A DNA stretch of 39,211 nucleotides from Candidatus Acetothermia bacterium (GTDB taxonomy: Bacteria; Bipolaricaulota; Bipolaricaulia; RBG-16-55-9; DRXL01), in contig JACOSB010000150.1 of NCBI GenBank assembly GCA_016179105.1, positions 1 to 39,211 of the forward strand, written 5' to 3'. Every line of letters begins with the position of its first letter. The first letter of the stretch is position 1. Below are positions 1-8,535 of this stretch, piece by piece. Made by a program: the position numbers and the translations under genes. Under the pieces are notes generated by a model. The model did not search any database. It saw nothing but the letters and a program-made list of their open reading frames with translations, and was not told where the DNA came from.

Positions 1-221
1 CCGTGCCCCAGAATCCCCTTGCGAGATGGCTCTATTGGATAGATTTCACGAAAGAAATCGCAATAACGTGAGCTGTCCAGGTAGAACAGGGCCACAAACG
101 GCTCGCTACCAATGAGGGAGTATCGAAACGCGAAAGTCCTGTAGTTATTATCGTAGCCGGGTATGATGCAGCGTTTGGCGGCGTAGGAGCGAGTTGCACG
201 CCGCACTCCATCTGGGCGCAT
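1..221 (-). CDS. Unrecognised ORF, running off the left edge
   Basis: An open frame on the minus strand enters at an ATG near 221 and stays open to the window edge. Its second half, from about position 165 leftward, reads like genuine protein (GYDNNYRTFAFRYSLIGSE, then FVALFYLDSSRYCDFFREIY), whereas its first part overlaps the plus-strand M6 protease frame and is Arg-rich, as antisense shadows often are. The real gene may therefore begin, or be cut, around 140-165, where M6 coding on the other strand starts. I do not recognise the family. The abutment of two opposite-strand coding fragments suggests a rearrangement point or an assembly join. Confidence 0.35.
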   Translation of the reverse strand, partial: MRPDGVRRATRSYAAKRCIIPGYDNNYRTFAFRYSLIGSEPFVALFYLDSSRYCDFFREIYPIEPSRKGILGH

Positions 222-2163
222 CACTGGGCACTTCAGCCCGGCGAAGCCCCGACGCTCGACGGTGTGTTAGTCGGCGATGAAGCGTCTGGCGGCGCTATGC
301 CGAGTTCGGCGAATGGCACTGCGCTGCCTTTGACTCCCCAGGTCATGCCGCGGCATCGGTGTGATCGCCAATGAGATGGGGCACGATCTGGGCCGAGGCA
401 TTCTCGATCTCTATGACATCGACGGAACTTCCTGGGGCATCGGCGATTGGGACCTGATGAGCACGGGAGCCTGGAACGGGATTCACGCCCTCGGCGACAG
501 TCCGGCTTATCCATCAGCTTGGACAAAATGGTTCTGGGGGTGGATAAACCCGATTCCCGTCCAAGGTCAGCAGGCCGGTTTGGTGCTGAGTGATGCCGCT
601 CGCAATGCGGGCGCATTTTATCCATTGGGATCAAATCCCAATGGAGTCGACTGGACGCGCTGGCAGGTCGGCACGGGCGAGTATTTTCTGATCGAGAACC
701 GACAAAACGTTGGCTATGATGCGGCTCTACCAGGACACGGCTTGTTGATCTGGCACATCGACGAGAGCGTTGAAGACAATAGCGACGAAACGCATCGTCT
801 CGTTGATTTGGAAGAAGCCGGCGAAACTCAAAATCTTGACTGCGTCTCCCGCCCCGGCATCTGCCCTGAGGGAAATCAAGGCAATGCGAATGATCCCTTC
901 CCCGGGCAAAATAATGTGCGGATGTTCAACGCAACAACAGCTCCGAGCAGCAATTTCTACGATGGAAAATCAAGCAGAACCAGTTTGAGCAATATCGTTG
1001 AGTCCGATGCTGGCGGGGTTACCTTGGACGCGCAAGCACCAGGGACGGGCACTCCGCCCAGCGTCAACCAAGCACCGACAGCGAACGCCGGCCCTAATCG
1101 CACCGTCGAGCTGGGTACTCCGGTCACGCTCGATGGGACGGGCTCATCCGACCCGGACAGAGATGCGTTGCAATACCAGTGGCTCGTCCTGGAAAGCCCA
1201 GCGAGCAGCAAGATCAAACCCGGAAAGAGTTTCTCTAGCTCTACGCCACGCTTTACTCCCGACCAAGAAGGGCACTATGAGTTCAAGCTCACGGTCGACG
1301 ACCGGCACGGCGGGGTCAACTCAGCCATCGTAGAAATTTTCGCGGTCGCGACCGAGCTCTTCCACGACGACATGGAAAGCTCGGCTGTGATATGGTCATC
1401 GAGCGGCTCGGCTCAACGCTTGACTCGGTCCAGCTTAGGGTGCAATCTCCCCGCGGCTAACGAGAAGAGCTCTGGAGAGTATGTCTGGTATCTGGGCAAT
1501 CCCTCTCAGTGTATTTACGATAGCTCGGCGACGCTGCTTTCTCCTTCAATTAGCGTGCAAGGAGTCATCAAATTGGGGTTGAGTTTTAATTATTTCTTAC
1601 AACTGCGCAAAGGAGACCAAGTCGAGGTCAGCGTGAGCTTCGACGAAAGCACTCGCTGGCGCAAGCTCTGGTCCAAGCCTCAGCAAGGGAGCTGGGCTAG
1701 CTCGGGGTTACGCACGCTCACTGTGCCTAATGGAGTCAAGTCAATGATCTTGCGCTTCCGTCTGATGCGGACTTCCAAGTTTAAGAATCTGAACCCAACG
1801 TTGGGCTGGCTTCTCGACGATGTGCGTGTGATCAAACTCTCGGGCAGTCCCAGCGCAAGAGTGCCGGGAGTTGACCCAAACGATCTCGATCAACTTCACA
1901 AAACTCTCTTCGATGGTTTGCGCTTACCCCAAGAAGTCCGTGGATGGACAGCGCGTACGGAGATCTTTAGACCCGACGGCTATCTGATTGACCGAACCGA
2001 GTGGGTGATAGGGAACTCAGATAGTGTCCGACAACTGCTACAAAGCAAACATTTGCTCGCAAATGGTGTTTACTGGGTTGTGCTCACTCTTCGGTCTCCC
2101 GAGGGACATATCACGCGCAAACTCATTCCGTTCGCGTGGTTGCGATCTACGCACTCGCAATAA
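141..2163 (+). pseudogene. M6-family secreted metalloprotease, 5'-truncated and frameshifted
   Basis: The gene would encode a secreted zinc metalloprotease of the immune-inhibitor-A (M6) type. Coding similarity runs through three frames. Around 141-290 one frame gives VVIVAGYDAAFGG and SIWAHHWAL. Around 296-350 a second frame gives YAEFGEWHCAAFDSPGHAAA. From about 352 a third frame gives IGVIANEMGHDLG, LDLYDIDG and GIGDWDLMSTGAWNG. Each break is explained by loss of one base in a GC-rich context. The zinc motif normally reads HExxH; here it is NEMGH, so the first histidine ligand is Asn. Downstream, in one long frame from 361, come a PKD domain (about 1066-1350), a jelly-roll-like region ending at LLDDVRVIK, and an unassigned tail. 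No signal peptide or propeptide is visible: the 5' end is missing. Probably a decayed gene; sequencing error could account for the frame breaks but not for the Asn. Confidence 0.8.
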
Positions 2164-2185
2164 AGATTCCTATAAATCATAGATT

Positions 2186-2216
2186 TTCTTGGCGCGCTTG
2201 GCGTCTTGGCGGTTTC
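2186..2216 (+). repeat. Dispersed TTGGCG-type repeat, copy 1
   Basis: A run of TTGGCG units ending in CTTGGCGGTTTC lies between two convergent genes. Related copies with the same ending CTTGGCGGTT occur at 15314, 21625 and 31566, all in the same orientation and all at gene edges. The function is unknown. Confidence 0.6.
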
Positions 2217-2225
2217 ACTATTTGG

Positions 2226-5200
2226 TCATCTTTGAACGATGAACTTCTTTAACCCCGTAGCGAAAATTTTCCCATTAGGCCCGCGTACCCAGGCCGTGTA
2301 CAAGTAGACACCGCTCGCGATAGATTTGCCAGCCTGAGTCTGGAGCTTCCACACCAGATCGCCCTTGGACCAGCCGCTGGTGAAGACAGCTCGACCCGCG
2401 AGATCAAAGACCTGAACTCGAGCTAAGAGAACCCCATCCCCCTGCACGCTGAAAATTGCTGAACCCGTGCCGCGCACTGGATTGGGTGAGAGTTTTACGT
2501 TGAGATTCCGAACCGAAAATTTTTCGCTCTGCCAACGCAACTCATTCTTGTCACCCAACTCGGCGAGCAAATCTTCTCCTTCGCTGGTGCGCAGGACGTC
2601 GACGCCTGAGAGCCTAAAAAGTCCCTCAGAAGTCGCACTTCTCTTGAGTGCAATCTCCAGGTCCAGAATCGCTGCATTCGATGACGAAGGCGCTTGGAGC
2701 GCCGCGACGGCAAATTGGACTTCGCCCTTCTGATTATCGATTCGATCATCAAAGACTTCATAAGGCTCGATGCCTTTGACGCTTAGCACTTGGACAACCG
2801 ACGGGTCAAAGCGCAGCGCGCCCGTCGGCCCGATCTGCAAATCCGAGAAAATTTCTCCTTGAGCCATCAGGTGAACATGCGTCGACTGATTCTCTTGCGA
2901 CGGCTGTATCTCGAGCGAGAGCGTCGTGCGTTGGGTCGGCCCTGTGTGTTGTGTAGACTCCTTGGGCGCGCCGTCACACGCAAGTTTCGTCCTTAGTTTT
3001 AAGACCAACTGGGCAATCCATCGGATGTCTGTCACATCGATATTTTGATCCGAAGGCCGACAAGGCTCTGCCACATCAGCAGTCCACTTTTGCTCGTCGT
3101 TCAAATCTGTTTTTCGAACAATATACTCCGCCAAGAATTTTGCGTCGTCTATCGTTACTTGTCCGTCGAGATTGACATCGCCCTTGGGATGCGCCAGAAC
3201 TTTGTCTTCGGTGATGTTGGTCAATGCCACGCCATCGTTGACGCCGAGCCCCTGGGAGTCATAGCGAATTTTTGCTTGGTTGCGCACGGTCAGATCACCC
3301 GCAGGATTATCGACTTTCACTCGGAACGTGATTGTCACGGTCTCTCCGACTGGAATCCCTCCGTTCCAAACCACATAGCGGGTGCCGGGATCGTACGTCA
3401 CTTTGCCGGCACTCGCCTTGAGCGAGCTTGTATCGACGGTCGTGCCCAAGGGCGTCGGATCGATCATCTCGTTGCCCTCGTTATCGAACTGATCGCCTTT
3501 GCCCTCGTTCTTGATCGTGACTGTGTACTCCAAAAGACCGCCGACGGTGAGTCCGTTGGCGTCAACGACTTTGCTTTGTTTGGAGACTTTCACCTTCACG
3601 GGCCTCAGCCCGATGCCATAGACGAGATAAATCTCGCCCGCGTTGGTGCGCTCGGCGGCAGGCCCATCTGCGTCGAACGCACCGACGAACAAATCAGCGA
3701 ACCCGTCTCCGTTGGTATCTCCGAGTGCGACGGCATTCCCTAAATGGTCTTCGGGATTGGCCCCGCTGATCGTGACATCGGGGCCTGGCGGGTCTTCTTT
3801 CATCGGGCGAACATCGACCACCGCCGGCGGCGTCTTCCCTCCGTACACAATGTAGGCTTCACCCGCACGATCTTTCACACCTTCTTCGGCAGGGGCATTG
3901 GCCGTCTCGGCTCCGATCAATAGGTCATTGAAAGAGTCGCCGTTGATGTCGCCGGTCGCGACGGAACTTCCCAAGTGATCGGTGACATGTCGCCCGTAAA
4001 CAACCATAGAGGGCTTTGTGTTCTTGTCCGCCAAGTCTATGACTGAGGGAAGTTTTTTCTGACCGAAAATGACGACCACTTCTCCCGAGCCCGCGCGTTT
4101 CCCATTGGGGCCGCTCGCACCCGGCGCGCCGATCACAATATCTTCAAATCCGTCACCGTTGAGGTCGGCGCACTTGCGCGCACCCGCCGTGCGCACGCAA
4201 TGGCTCAAGGCTTGGCCCAGATGGTCGAGCAGGCTCGCGCCGTAGATCGAAACGTCCGCGTTTGTCTTTCTTAAATTGATAACCGTCGGCGGCGCGTTTT
4301 TCTCGAACGATTTTCCGTAAATAACATAGACTTCGCCAGCGTTGGTTCTGATATTGTCGGGAGTGTTGTCCAAAGGCGCGCCAACGATCAAATCATCGAA
4401 ACCGTCTCCGTTGACGTCGGCGCTGGCGACGGCTCTGCCCAAATCTCCGTCTTGAGCTCTGCCGTAAACCACGAGATCGCCGGGGCGCTGAGCCAAGTCT
4501 ATTTGGCCGCTTAGCGCATTCTGGCCGAAGATGACATACGCCGCACCGGAATTAGTCCGACCGTCCTCGCCGAACCGAGCGCCGATAATCAAGTCATCGA
4601 TCTTGTCGCCGTTGATATCGCCCGTGGCGAGCGCGCTGCCCGCGAAATCTTCCGTGTGCGCGCCATAGACGACTACGCTCGCCGCAGCTTTTTCTGCCTT
4701 GGTTTTATCATCTTGGTTGTCTTTTTTATCTTTGTCTTTTTCTTCTTTCTTGCCCAGATCGATGACGCCCGACAAGCTGTTACCGTAGAAGACATAAACG
4801 GCACCGCTGTTGGTGCGCAATCCGTCTGGGCCGGCGGCGTCGACCGCGCTGACGATCAGATCATCGGTCTTGTCGCCGTTAAGGTCTCCGGCAGCGAGCG
4901 CGTAACCGAGCTGATCGCCGGGCTGCGCACCGTAGATGACGACATCGGCCGACGATTTTCCATCTTTATCTTTTGCCAAGTCGACCTGTTTGGGCCAATC
5001 TTTTTTTCCGTAAAAAACATAGACGGCCCCAGAGAGATGACGAAGCCCATCGGGACCGTTGACGTTGACCGCACCGACCGCGACATCCGCCAGACCGTCT
5101 CCGTTAAAATCTCCCGTGACGAGCGCGCCAAACTGAGTGAGCGTCTCGTCGGTATCGCCTCCCAAGATCGTGGCGTTCTGTTGATCTTGTGCCAAGTCAA

Positions 5201-5306
5201 CTGTGGGCGGGAGTTTTATAGAAGGCCGTTGCGAAGAGCCGCTTAATGAACAAGAGAAAACAACAAAAATTGCACAAAGAAATGATAAGATGAGCCAACC
5301 TCTCAT
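2226..5306 (-). CDS. Secreted FG-GAP repeat protein with dockerin-like and sorting-like domains
   Basis: About 1026 residues. The ATG at 5306 is chosen over the GTG at 5324 because GGGAGG sits just upstream of it. The N-terminus has a hydrophobic stretch ending VFSC, a plausible lipobox. Then follow seven FG-GAP (integrin-alpha-like propeller) repeats, to about residue 545, each with a calcium-binding DxNGDGxxD loop (e.g. GDFNGDGLADVAVG, ADVNGDGFDDLIVG). Next come a DUF11/CARDB-like Ig domain, a dockerin-like segment (GDVNLDGQVTIDDAKFLAEY and a second loop DQNIDVTDIRW), a cohesin-like beta domain, and a C-terminal domain of FlgD-Ig/sorting type (LSPNPVRG, then GVYLYTAWVRG) ending in KKFIVQR. 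It is probably an exported or surface beta-propeller protein; no enzymatic motif is seen. A Lys/Asp/Glu-rich insert lies between the second and third repeats. Confidence 0.85.
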   Translation of the reverse strand: MRGWLILSFLCAIFVVFSCSLSGSSQRPSIKLPPTVDLAQDQQNATILGGDTDETLTQFGALVTGDFNGDGLADVAVGAVNVNGPDGLRHLSGAVYVFYGKKDWPKQVDLAKDKDGKSSADVVIYGAQPGDQLGYALAAGDLNGDKTDDLIVSAVDAAGPDGLRTNSGAVYVFYGNSLSGVIDLGKKEEKDKDKKDNQDDKTKAEKAAASVVVYGAHTEDFAGSALATGDINGDKIDDLIIGARFGEDGRTNSGAAYVIFGQNALSGQIDLAQRPGDLVVYGRAQDGDLGRAVASADVNGDGFDDLIVGAPLDNTPDNIRTNAGEVYVIYGKSFEKNAPPTVINLRKTNADVSIYGASLLDHLGQALSHCVRTAGARKCADLNGDGFEDIVIGAPGASGPNGKRAGSGEVVVIFGQKKLPSVIDLADKNTKPSMVVYGRHVTDHLGSSVATGDINGDSFNDLLIGAETANAPAEEGVKDRAGEAYIVYGGKTPPAVVDVRPMKEDPPGPDVTISGANPEDHLGNAVALGDTNGDGFADLFVGAFDADGPAAERTNAGEIYLVYGIGLRPVKVKVSKQSKVVDANGLTVGGLLEYTVTIKNEGKGDQFDNEGNEMIDPTPLGTTVDTSSLKASAGKVTYDPGTRYVVWNGGIPVGETVTITFRVKVDNPAGDLTVRNQAKIRYDSQGLGVNDGVALTNITEDKVLAHPKGDVNLDGQVTIDDAKFLAEYIVRKTDLNDEQKWTADVAEPCRPSDQNIDVTDIRWIAQLVLKLRTKLACDGAPKESTQHTGPTQRTTLSLEIQPSQENQSTHVHLMAQGEIFSDLQIGPTGALRFDPSVVQVLSVKGIEPYEVFDDRIDNQKGEVQFAVAALQAPSSSNAAILDLEIALKRSATSEGLFRLSGVDVLRTSEGEDLLAELGDKNELRWQSEKFSVRNLNVKLSPNPVRGTGSAIFSVQGDGVLLARVQVFDLAGRAVFTSGWSKGDLVWKLQTQAGKSIASGVYLYTAWVRGPNGKIFATGLKKFIVQR

Positions 5307-5414
5307 GATCCTCCCTCGATTCACCGTCGGGTGGGCCGCGCACTATCGCTCCGGCGCGCGAGGGGTTTTTCGTAAAGCATCCGCAACCCCGAACCCTCCT
5401 TGGGATTTGTAACC

Positions 5415-5446
5415 ATTATAACGTTGGGGCGCGGGACAGTATGTAA
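5415..5446 (-). promoter_or_regulatory. Candidate promoter of the FG-GAP protein gene
   Basis: Reading leftward there is a perfect TATAAT (5415-5420) and a TTACAT 20 bases upstream (5441-5446), about 110 bases before the ATG at 5306. The -10 is good, but the -35 is weak and the spacing long. Confidence 0.35.
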
Positions 5447-5609
5447 TAGACGTTACGATGATCGAGATAGAACCACAGATTATCTGGGAAAAATTAGCTT
5501 GCTGTAGAGGCAAGCCTCTGTGCCTGCCCTAGAGTTTTAGCGTAAGCACGGCTAGCGAAACAAGCCGTTAAGACATTAAGCTGTTATACCAGTAAACTGT
5601 TTAGATGTT

Positions 5610-5790
5610 CTAGTGTCTTGCGGTTTTGTGCTTGGCTAAATCCTCCTGCATCCATCCCTGCTTTCTGCAGAGCTGTTTGAGTTGCTGAGCGAGTGTACGC
5701 TTATCTCTAAACTTATGACGCTGCTCGACTTCTTTCGCATAAGTAGGATCGCAGTAATAACGGGCGAAATCCCAGGGGACCTCAGATGAC
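5610..5790 (-). other. Unrecognised ORF fragment
   Basis: The minus strand between about 5790 and 5610 reads as plausible protein (EVPWDFARYYCDPTYAKEV, then KRTLAQQLKQLCRKQGW) and ends at a stop at 5610. Its open frame extends to 5903 only because it runs antisense through the HicB remnant. It looks like the 3' end of a gene whose 5' part was lost where the HicB fragment begins. I do not recognise the family. The bases from 5325 to 5609 hold only the candidate promoter and an imperfect inverted repeat near 5503-5530. Confidence 0.25.
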
Positions 5791-5910
5791 CCAGTCTCGG
5801 CCAAGGATCTTATCAAAGTGTACATAGAAAGTCTCATCAAAGACGGTGAGCCGATTCCCGTCGAAAAAGACTTGTGCGAGGGGGAAATAACCGTTGCCCT
5901 CACTGCATGA
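5791..5910 (+). pseudogene. HicB antitoxin, C-terminal fragment
   Basis: An open stretch reads AKDLIKVYIESLIKDGEPIP followed by EITVALTA and a stop. This matches the end of HicB-type antitoxins, where a helix IELYIESLxxDGExIP precedes a final strand. The N-terminal partial RNase-H-like domain is absent: the frame is closed by a stop at 5758. It overlaps the HicA remnant by ATGA, the usual coupling for such operons, so it is the tail of a former HicBA module. Confidence 0.6.
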
Positions 5911-6023
5911 GCAAGAAGATCCCCGCTCTGCCCCCCAAGGAAGTCTTGCGTACCCTCCTGAGGATCATAGACAAGTTACGGATCAGTTCACAGGTGAAAG
6001 AGAATGACTCCTGCGAGTTTTAG
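5907..6023 (+). pseudogene. HicA toxin, truncated remnant (38 codons)
   Basis: The ATG overlaps the preceding stop (ATGA). The first residues MSKKIPALPPKEVLRTLLR match the N-terminal helix of HicA-type mRNA interferases. After that similarity is lost: the conserved GSH strand with the catalytic histidine does not appear before the stop at 6021. The product cannot be an active toxin. An intact HicBA pair exists at 20230-20606. Confidence 0.5.
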
Positions 6024-6035
6024 CAGAGAGTGAAA

Positions 6036-6231
6036 TCATTGCCATCCATTCATTGCTCTTAATTCGGGCCAGTACGGACTTTGCGTAAGCTGTTCTTTGA
6101 AATCTTTCAAGAATTGCCCTTTCCCTTTTTTGTTGGCGGGCCAGGCCATTTCGAGAAACCTCCAAGCCGCTGTGCCGTTACCCGAGTATATGAGGTCAAG
6201 CATATACCCTAGTACCAAAGGAGAATTGTAC
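6036..6231 (-). pseudogene. 3' part of a secreted-protein gene split by the IS element
   Basis: The 64 codons from YNSPLVLGYMLDLIYSGNGT to LRAMNGWQ continue the reading frame of the gene fragment at 7475-8164. If the IS and one copy of the 3-bp duplication are removed, the codons AAG-T and AC-AAT join as Lys-Tyr-Asn without a frame change. The original gene therefore had about 294 codons. The listed ATG at 6254 lies inside the IS end and is not native. No family was recognised; the segment is rich in aromatic residues and predicted to be helical. Confidence 0.75.
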
Positions 6232-6232
6232 T

Positions 6233-6251
6233 GCGCCCCTGAGATTGGACA
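6233..6251. repeat. IS left terminal inverted repeat
   Basis: Nineteen bases GCGCCCCTGAGATTGGACA immediately after the ACT duplication, imperfectly matched by the inverted copy at 7455-7473. Confidence 0.85.
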
Positions 6252-6266
6252 CAAAACTGAGACGAC

Positions 6267-7109
6267 TTAGGGGGTAAGCCCCACAAGAGTATGCTGGCTC
6301 GACCAGCGACGTTCAAACTCCACCGGCGTCAAGTATCCCAACGCCGAATGAATCCGTTTCTTCTGGTAGACTTCTTCCAAGAAGTATCCGATCTGCGCGT
6401 AAGCTTGAGCGAAGTTCTCGTACTCGGACAGATCCACCTCCTCTTCCTTGATGGTGCGCATCAGGCGCTCCGCATAGCCATTCTGCCAAGCGGCTCCCAC
6501 CTCGGCCATGCTGATCTGTACTCCGGCTTCTTTTAGCAAGTCGATGTACGCAGTTGCTGCGTATTGGACACCCTGATCCGAGTGATGGACCTGGGGTTTG
6601 CCTTGAGCCAAGGCTCGCTGCAAAGCCGTCAGAGTTAGCTCTTGATCCAAGTTGCGTCCTAGCTGCCAGCCGCGAATGCGACGCGTGAAGACATCTAAGA
6701 TTACCGCCAGATACACAAATTCGCTGTGCAAACGGATGTAGGTGATGTCGCTGACCCAGACTTGATCGGGGCAGATTATCCTCAGATCTTGGACCAGATT
6801 GGGATAGCGGGCAAAGCCATGATCGCTCTGGGTCGTGCGTCGTTTCGCCGCTTTCTTCTGCTTCAGTAGACCCAACTGGCTCATCAAGCGACGCACGCGC
6901 TTGCTGTTGATCGCCCAGCCTGCTCGTTGCAGTTGCGCAGTGAGGCGACGATACCCATAGGTGGGCCACTCTCCCGCCACTTGTTTCAAAGCCTCTTGCA
7001 GAGCCGACTCGTCTTGTTCTTGCGGGCGGTAGTAGTAACCGCTGCGCGGACAACAGAGCGTTTGGCAGACCAGTTGGACGGGATATTCTTGCGCCAGTTT
7101 CTCGGTCAT
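6267..7109 (-). CDS. IS3-family transposase OrfB (DDE integrase)
   Basis: 280 residues from the ATG at 7109, which overlaps the orfA stop by ATGA. It has the HTH_21 region near the start (YGYRRLTAQLQ, INSKRVRRLM) and then the rve integrase core. The catalytic triad is visible as VWVSDITYI (Asp), HHSDQGVQYA (Asp) and NGYAERLMRTIKEEE (Glu). The protein ends shortly after the family's usual LGYLTPVEFE motif. The frame is open upstream to 7286, in -1 relation to orfA. This agrees with production either by coupling at ATGA or as a frameshifted OrfAB fusion at the run of six A near 7156. It catalyses cut-and-circularise transposition. Confidence 0.93.
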   Translation of the reverse strand: MTEKLAQEYPVQLVCQTLCCPRSGYYYRPQEQDESALQEALKQVAGEWPTYGYRRLTAQLQRAGWAINSKRVRRLMSQLGLLKQKKAAKRRTTQSDHGFARYPNLVQDLRIICPDQVWVSDITYIRLHSEFVYLAVILDVFTRRIRGWQLGRNLDQELTLTALQRALAQGKPQVHHSDQGVQYAATAYIDLLKEAGVQISMAEVGAAWQNGYAERLMRTIKEEEVDLSEYENFAQAYAQIGYFLEEVYQKKRIHSALGYLTPVEFERRWSSQHTLVGLTP

Positions 7110-7411
7110 TTCCCGCCTCCGTTTTGCAGCGCCGTCAAGAAGCTGGAGGCCTTTTTTGCGATCTCCAACTGGAGGGTCAAGCGTCCGACCACTCGTTCTA
7201 GCTCGGCCATGCGAGCTTGCTCCGGATTGCCTTGCGCGTTCATGCCAAACAGCTGGGCTGCGTTCTCCACGAAGTGGGTCTTCCACTTGGATAAGATCTC
7301 CGGCTTGAGCTGGTACTCCCGGCAGGCTTCGGCGTTGCTCTTGGTGCCACTGAGCACTTCCAAGACTACTTGGGCCTTAAATTCTGGGGAGAAGGTTCGT
7401 CGTGGTTTCAT
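7106..7411 (-). CDS. IS3-family OrfA (helix-turn-helix DNA-binding protein)
   Basis: 101 residues. The N-terminal helix-turn-helix of HTH_8 type is clear (RRTFSPEFKAQVVLEVL, then EACREYQLKPEILSKWKTHF). A leucine-zipper-like coiled coil follows (ARMAELERVVGRLTLQLEIA), used for multimerisation with OrfB. The sequence GCAAAAAAGG around 7154-7163 gives a plausible slippery site within the 3' part. It begins about 62 bases inside the IS end, as expected for these elements. Confidence 0.9.
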   Translation of the reverse strand: MKPRRTFSPEFKAQVVLEVLSGTKSNAEACREYQLKPEILSKWKTHFVENAAQLFGMNAQGNPEQARMAELERVVGRLTLQLEIAKKASSFLTALQNGGGK

Positions 7412-7454
7412 CGTGCGCTCCTCTTTTGTTCCATCATAAATTGTTTAACGCTTC

Positions 7455-7473
7455 TGTCCAACTCTAGGGGCGC
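7455..7473. repeat. IS right terminal inverted repeat
   Basis: Inverted, imperfect partner of the repeat at 6233-6251. The ACT target duplication follows at 7474-7476. Confidence 0.85.
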
Positions 7474-7474
7474 A

Positions 7475-8164
7475 CTTCAAATACTCCTGATCTTCGTCGA
7501 CCCATTGTTCCTTGACTTCTTTCACTATAGCTATTATCTCTTCATCGCTGGGGGCGCGCTTTGCCATGAGATCCGTAGCCAATCGATAGCTTCCGTCTCT
7601 GTATCGTAAGACAACTTGCGGAATATACGAGCATGCATAGCAGGTGCGCCAATATGTAAAAGTATCATCTCCCCCAGTCGCTTCGACAATTTTATCTCCA
7701 TCAAGATCGTTAAAATAGAAATGACTGTTTCTTCCCTCAATTTGTCCGAGTAATTCAAATCGATCACCTAGAGAAAAAATTAGATACGTGTAACAACAAT
7801 GGACTCCGCCCGCGTCACTCTCGACAACTAGGTCGGGTAAGCGGTCACCGGTAAAATCTCGGTTGAAAGGCGAGCGATTCTCTTGGTCACCCCTGCTTAG
7901 CACTCGGTAACGAAAACCAATACCCCCCTCGGAGTAAACCTTCTGACCATTCTGCCATATTTCAAAAAAAGCACGCCCATCTTGGCCGGAGCACTTAAAC
8001 AAGTACTGGCCTAGCTTGATCTCAACGTGAGATTTAGCTTGATCCGCGCAGGTATTGTAGGATGCGAAGTATACGGCTGGTTGCGGCTTGAAATTCATGT
8101 TAGTAGTCACAACCATGGACAAGACTGTCGCAAGCATCCAAATTAGGAAGATCAACACCGTCAT
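7475..8164 (-). pseudogene. 5' part of a membrane-anchored or secreted protein gene split by the IS
   Basis: The native part is 230 codons from the ATG at 8164 (preceded by AAAGG), ending at EYLK. The frame then runs nine codons into the IS. The N-terminus (TVLIFLIWMLATVLSMVVTT) is a signal peptide or membrane anchor. The body has an FG-GAP/VCBS-like calcium loop (FNRDFTGDRLPDLVVESDAG) and a second DLDGDKIVEATGGDD, with several cysteines (CCYTY, CYACSY). Similar small VCBS-like proteins of unknown role occur in many bacteria. The remaining 64 codons lie at 6036-6231. The truncated product would lack its C-terminal quarter. Confidence 0.75.
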
Positions 8165-8535
8165 ATCGGTCCTTTCTTAGTTAATCGCTAAGGATTCACT
8201 CCACATAGGATCTTTCTCATACTAGGTCGAGGTAAAGCAAAGCTGAAGTACAGTCGTCCCTTTGAGAAACAGAAGTTTGAGTGCCGAAGATTAGGCGATT
8301 GGGAAAGAAAAGTCTTGGGTGATAGTTTTCCGGCAATGCGAGTTCGATGACTTGTGCAGATATCTATCGCCTCTAAAATGAGTTTATCCTCTGCATGGTT
8401 AGATGGGTCGCCATCTATTGGTGAATCTCCATATTCAAGGAGCGAGCACGATGCGCTCCATTGTCTACATAATGGCCGCAATGTTGCATTTTTTACTCGC
8501 TCATCTGATCAAGCTGCAGACCAACAGCCACTTCA
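8165..8535. other. Intergenic region, nothing recognised
   Basis: 371 bases between the divergently placed start of the IS-split gene and the end of tag. Short open frames exist on both strands but lack ribosome sites and recognisable similarity. No clear hairpin-plus-T terminator was seen. Confidence 0.4.

Larger units (their letters stand above)
6233..7473 (-). mobile_element. Complete IS3-family insertion sequence, 1241 bp
   Basis: The element carries orfA (7106-7411) and orfB (6267-7109) in the usual IS3 arrangement, read leftward. Imperfect 19-bp terminal inverted repeats are visible (GCGCCCCTGAGATTGGACA at the left end and the complement of GCGCCCCTAGAGTTGGACA at the right end, 15 of 19 matching). 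It is flanked by the direct triplet ACT at 6230-6232 and 7474-7476, a 3-bp target duplication typical of the family. It sits inside a coding sequence that is otherwise intact on both sides, so the insertion looks recent. Both transposase ORFs appear full length, so the element may be active. Confidence 0.9.

Noticed and set aside
233..634. 133-residue open frame on the minus strand
   Set aside because: Arg-, Ser- and Pro-rich antisense of the M6 protease region; no ribosome site and no recognisable motif.
3045..3743. 232-residue open frame on the plus strand
   Set aside because: It is the complement of the FG-GAP protein gene, whose domains are unambiguous.
4656..5246. 196-residue plus-strand open frame with a hydrophobic stretch
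   Set aside because: Antisense to the FG-GAP repeats; the Phe-rich stretch is the complement of a Lys/Glu/Asp-rich linker.
6313..7053. 246-residue minus-strand frame inside the IS
   Set aside because: Overlaps OrfB in another frame and shows no transposase motifs.
8188..8481. 97-residue minus-strand open frame upstream of the IS-split gene
   Set aside because: No ribosome site, no similarity, and composition unlike neighbouring genes.
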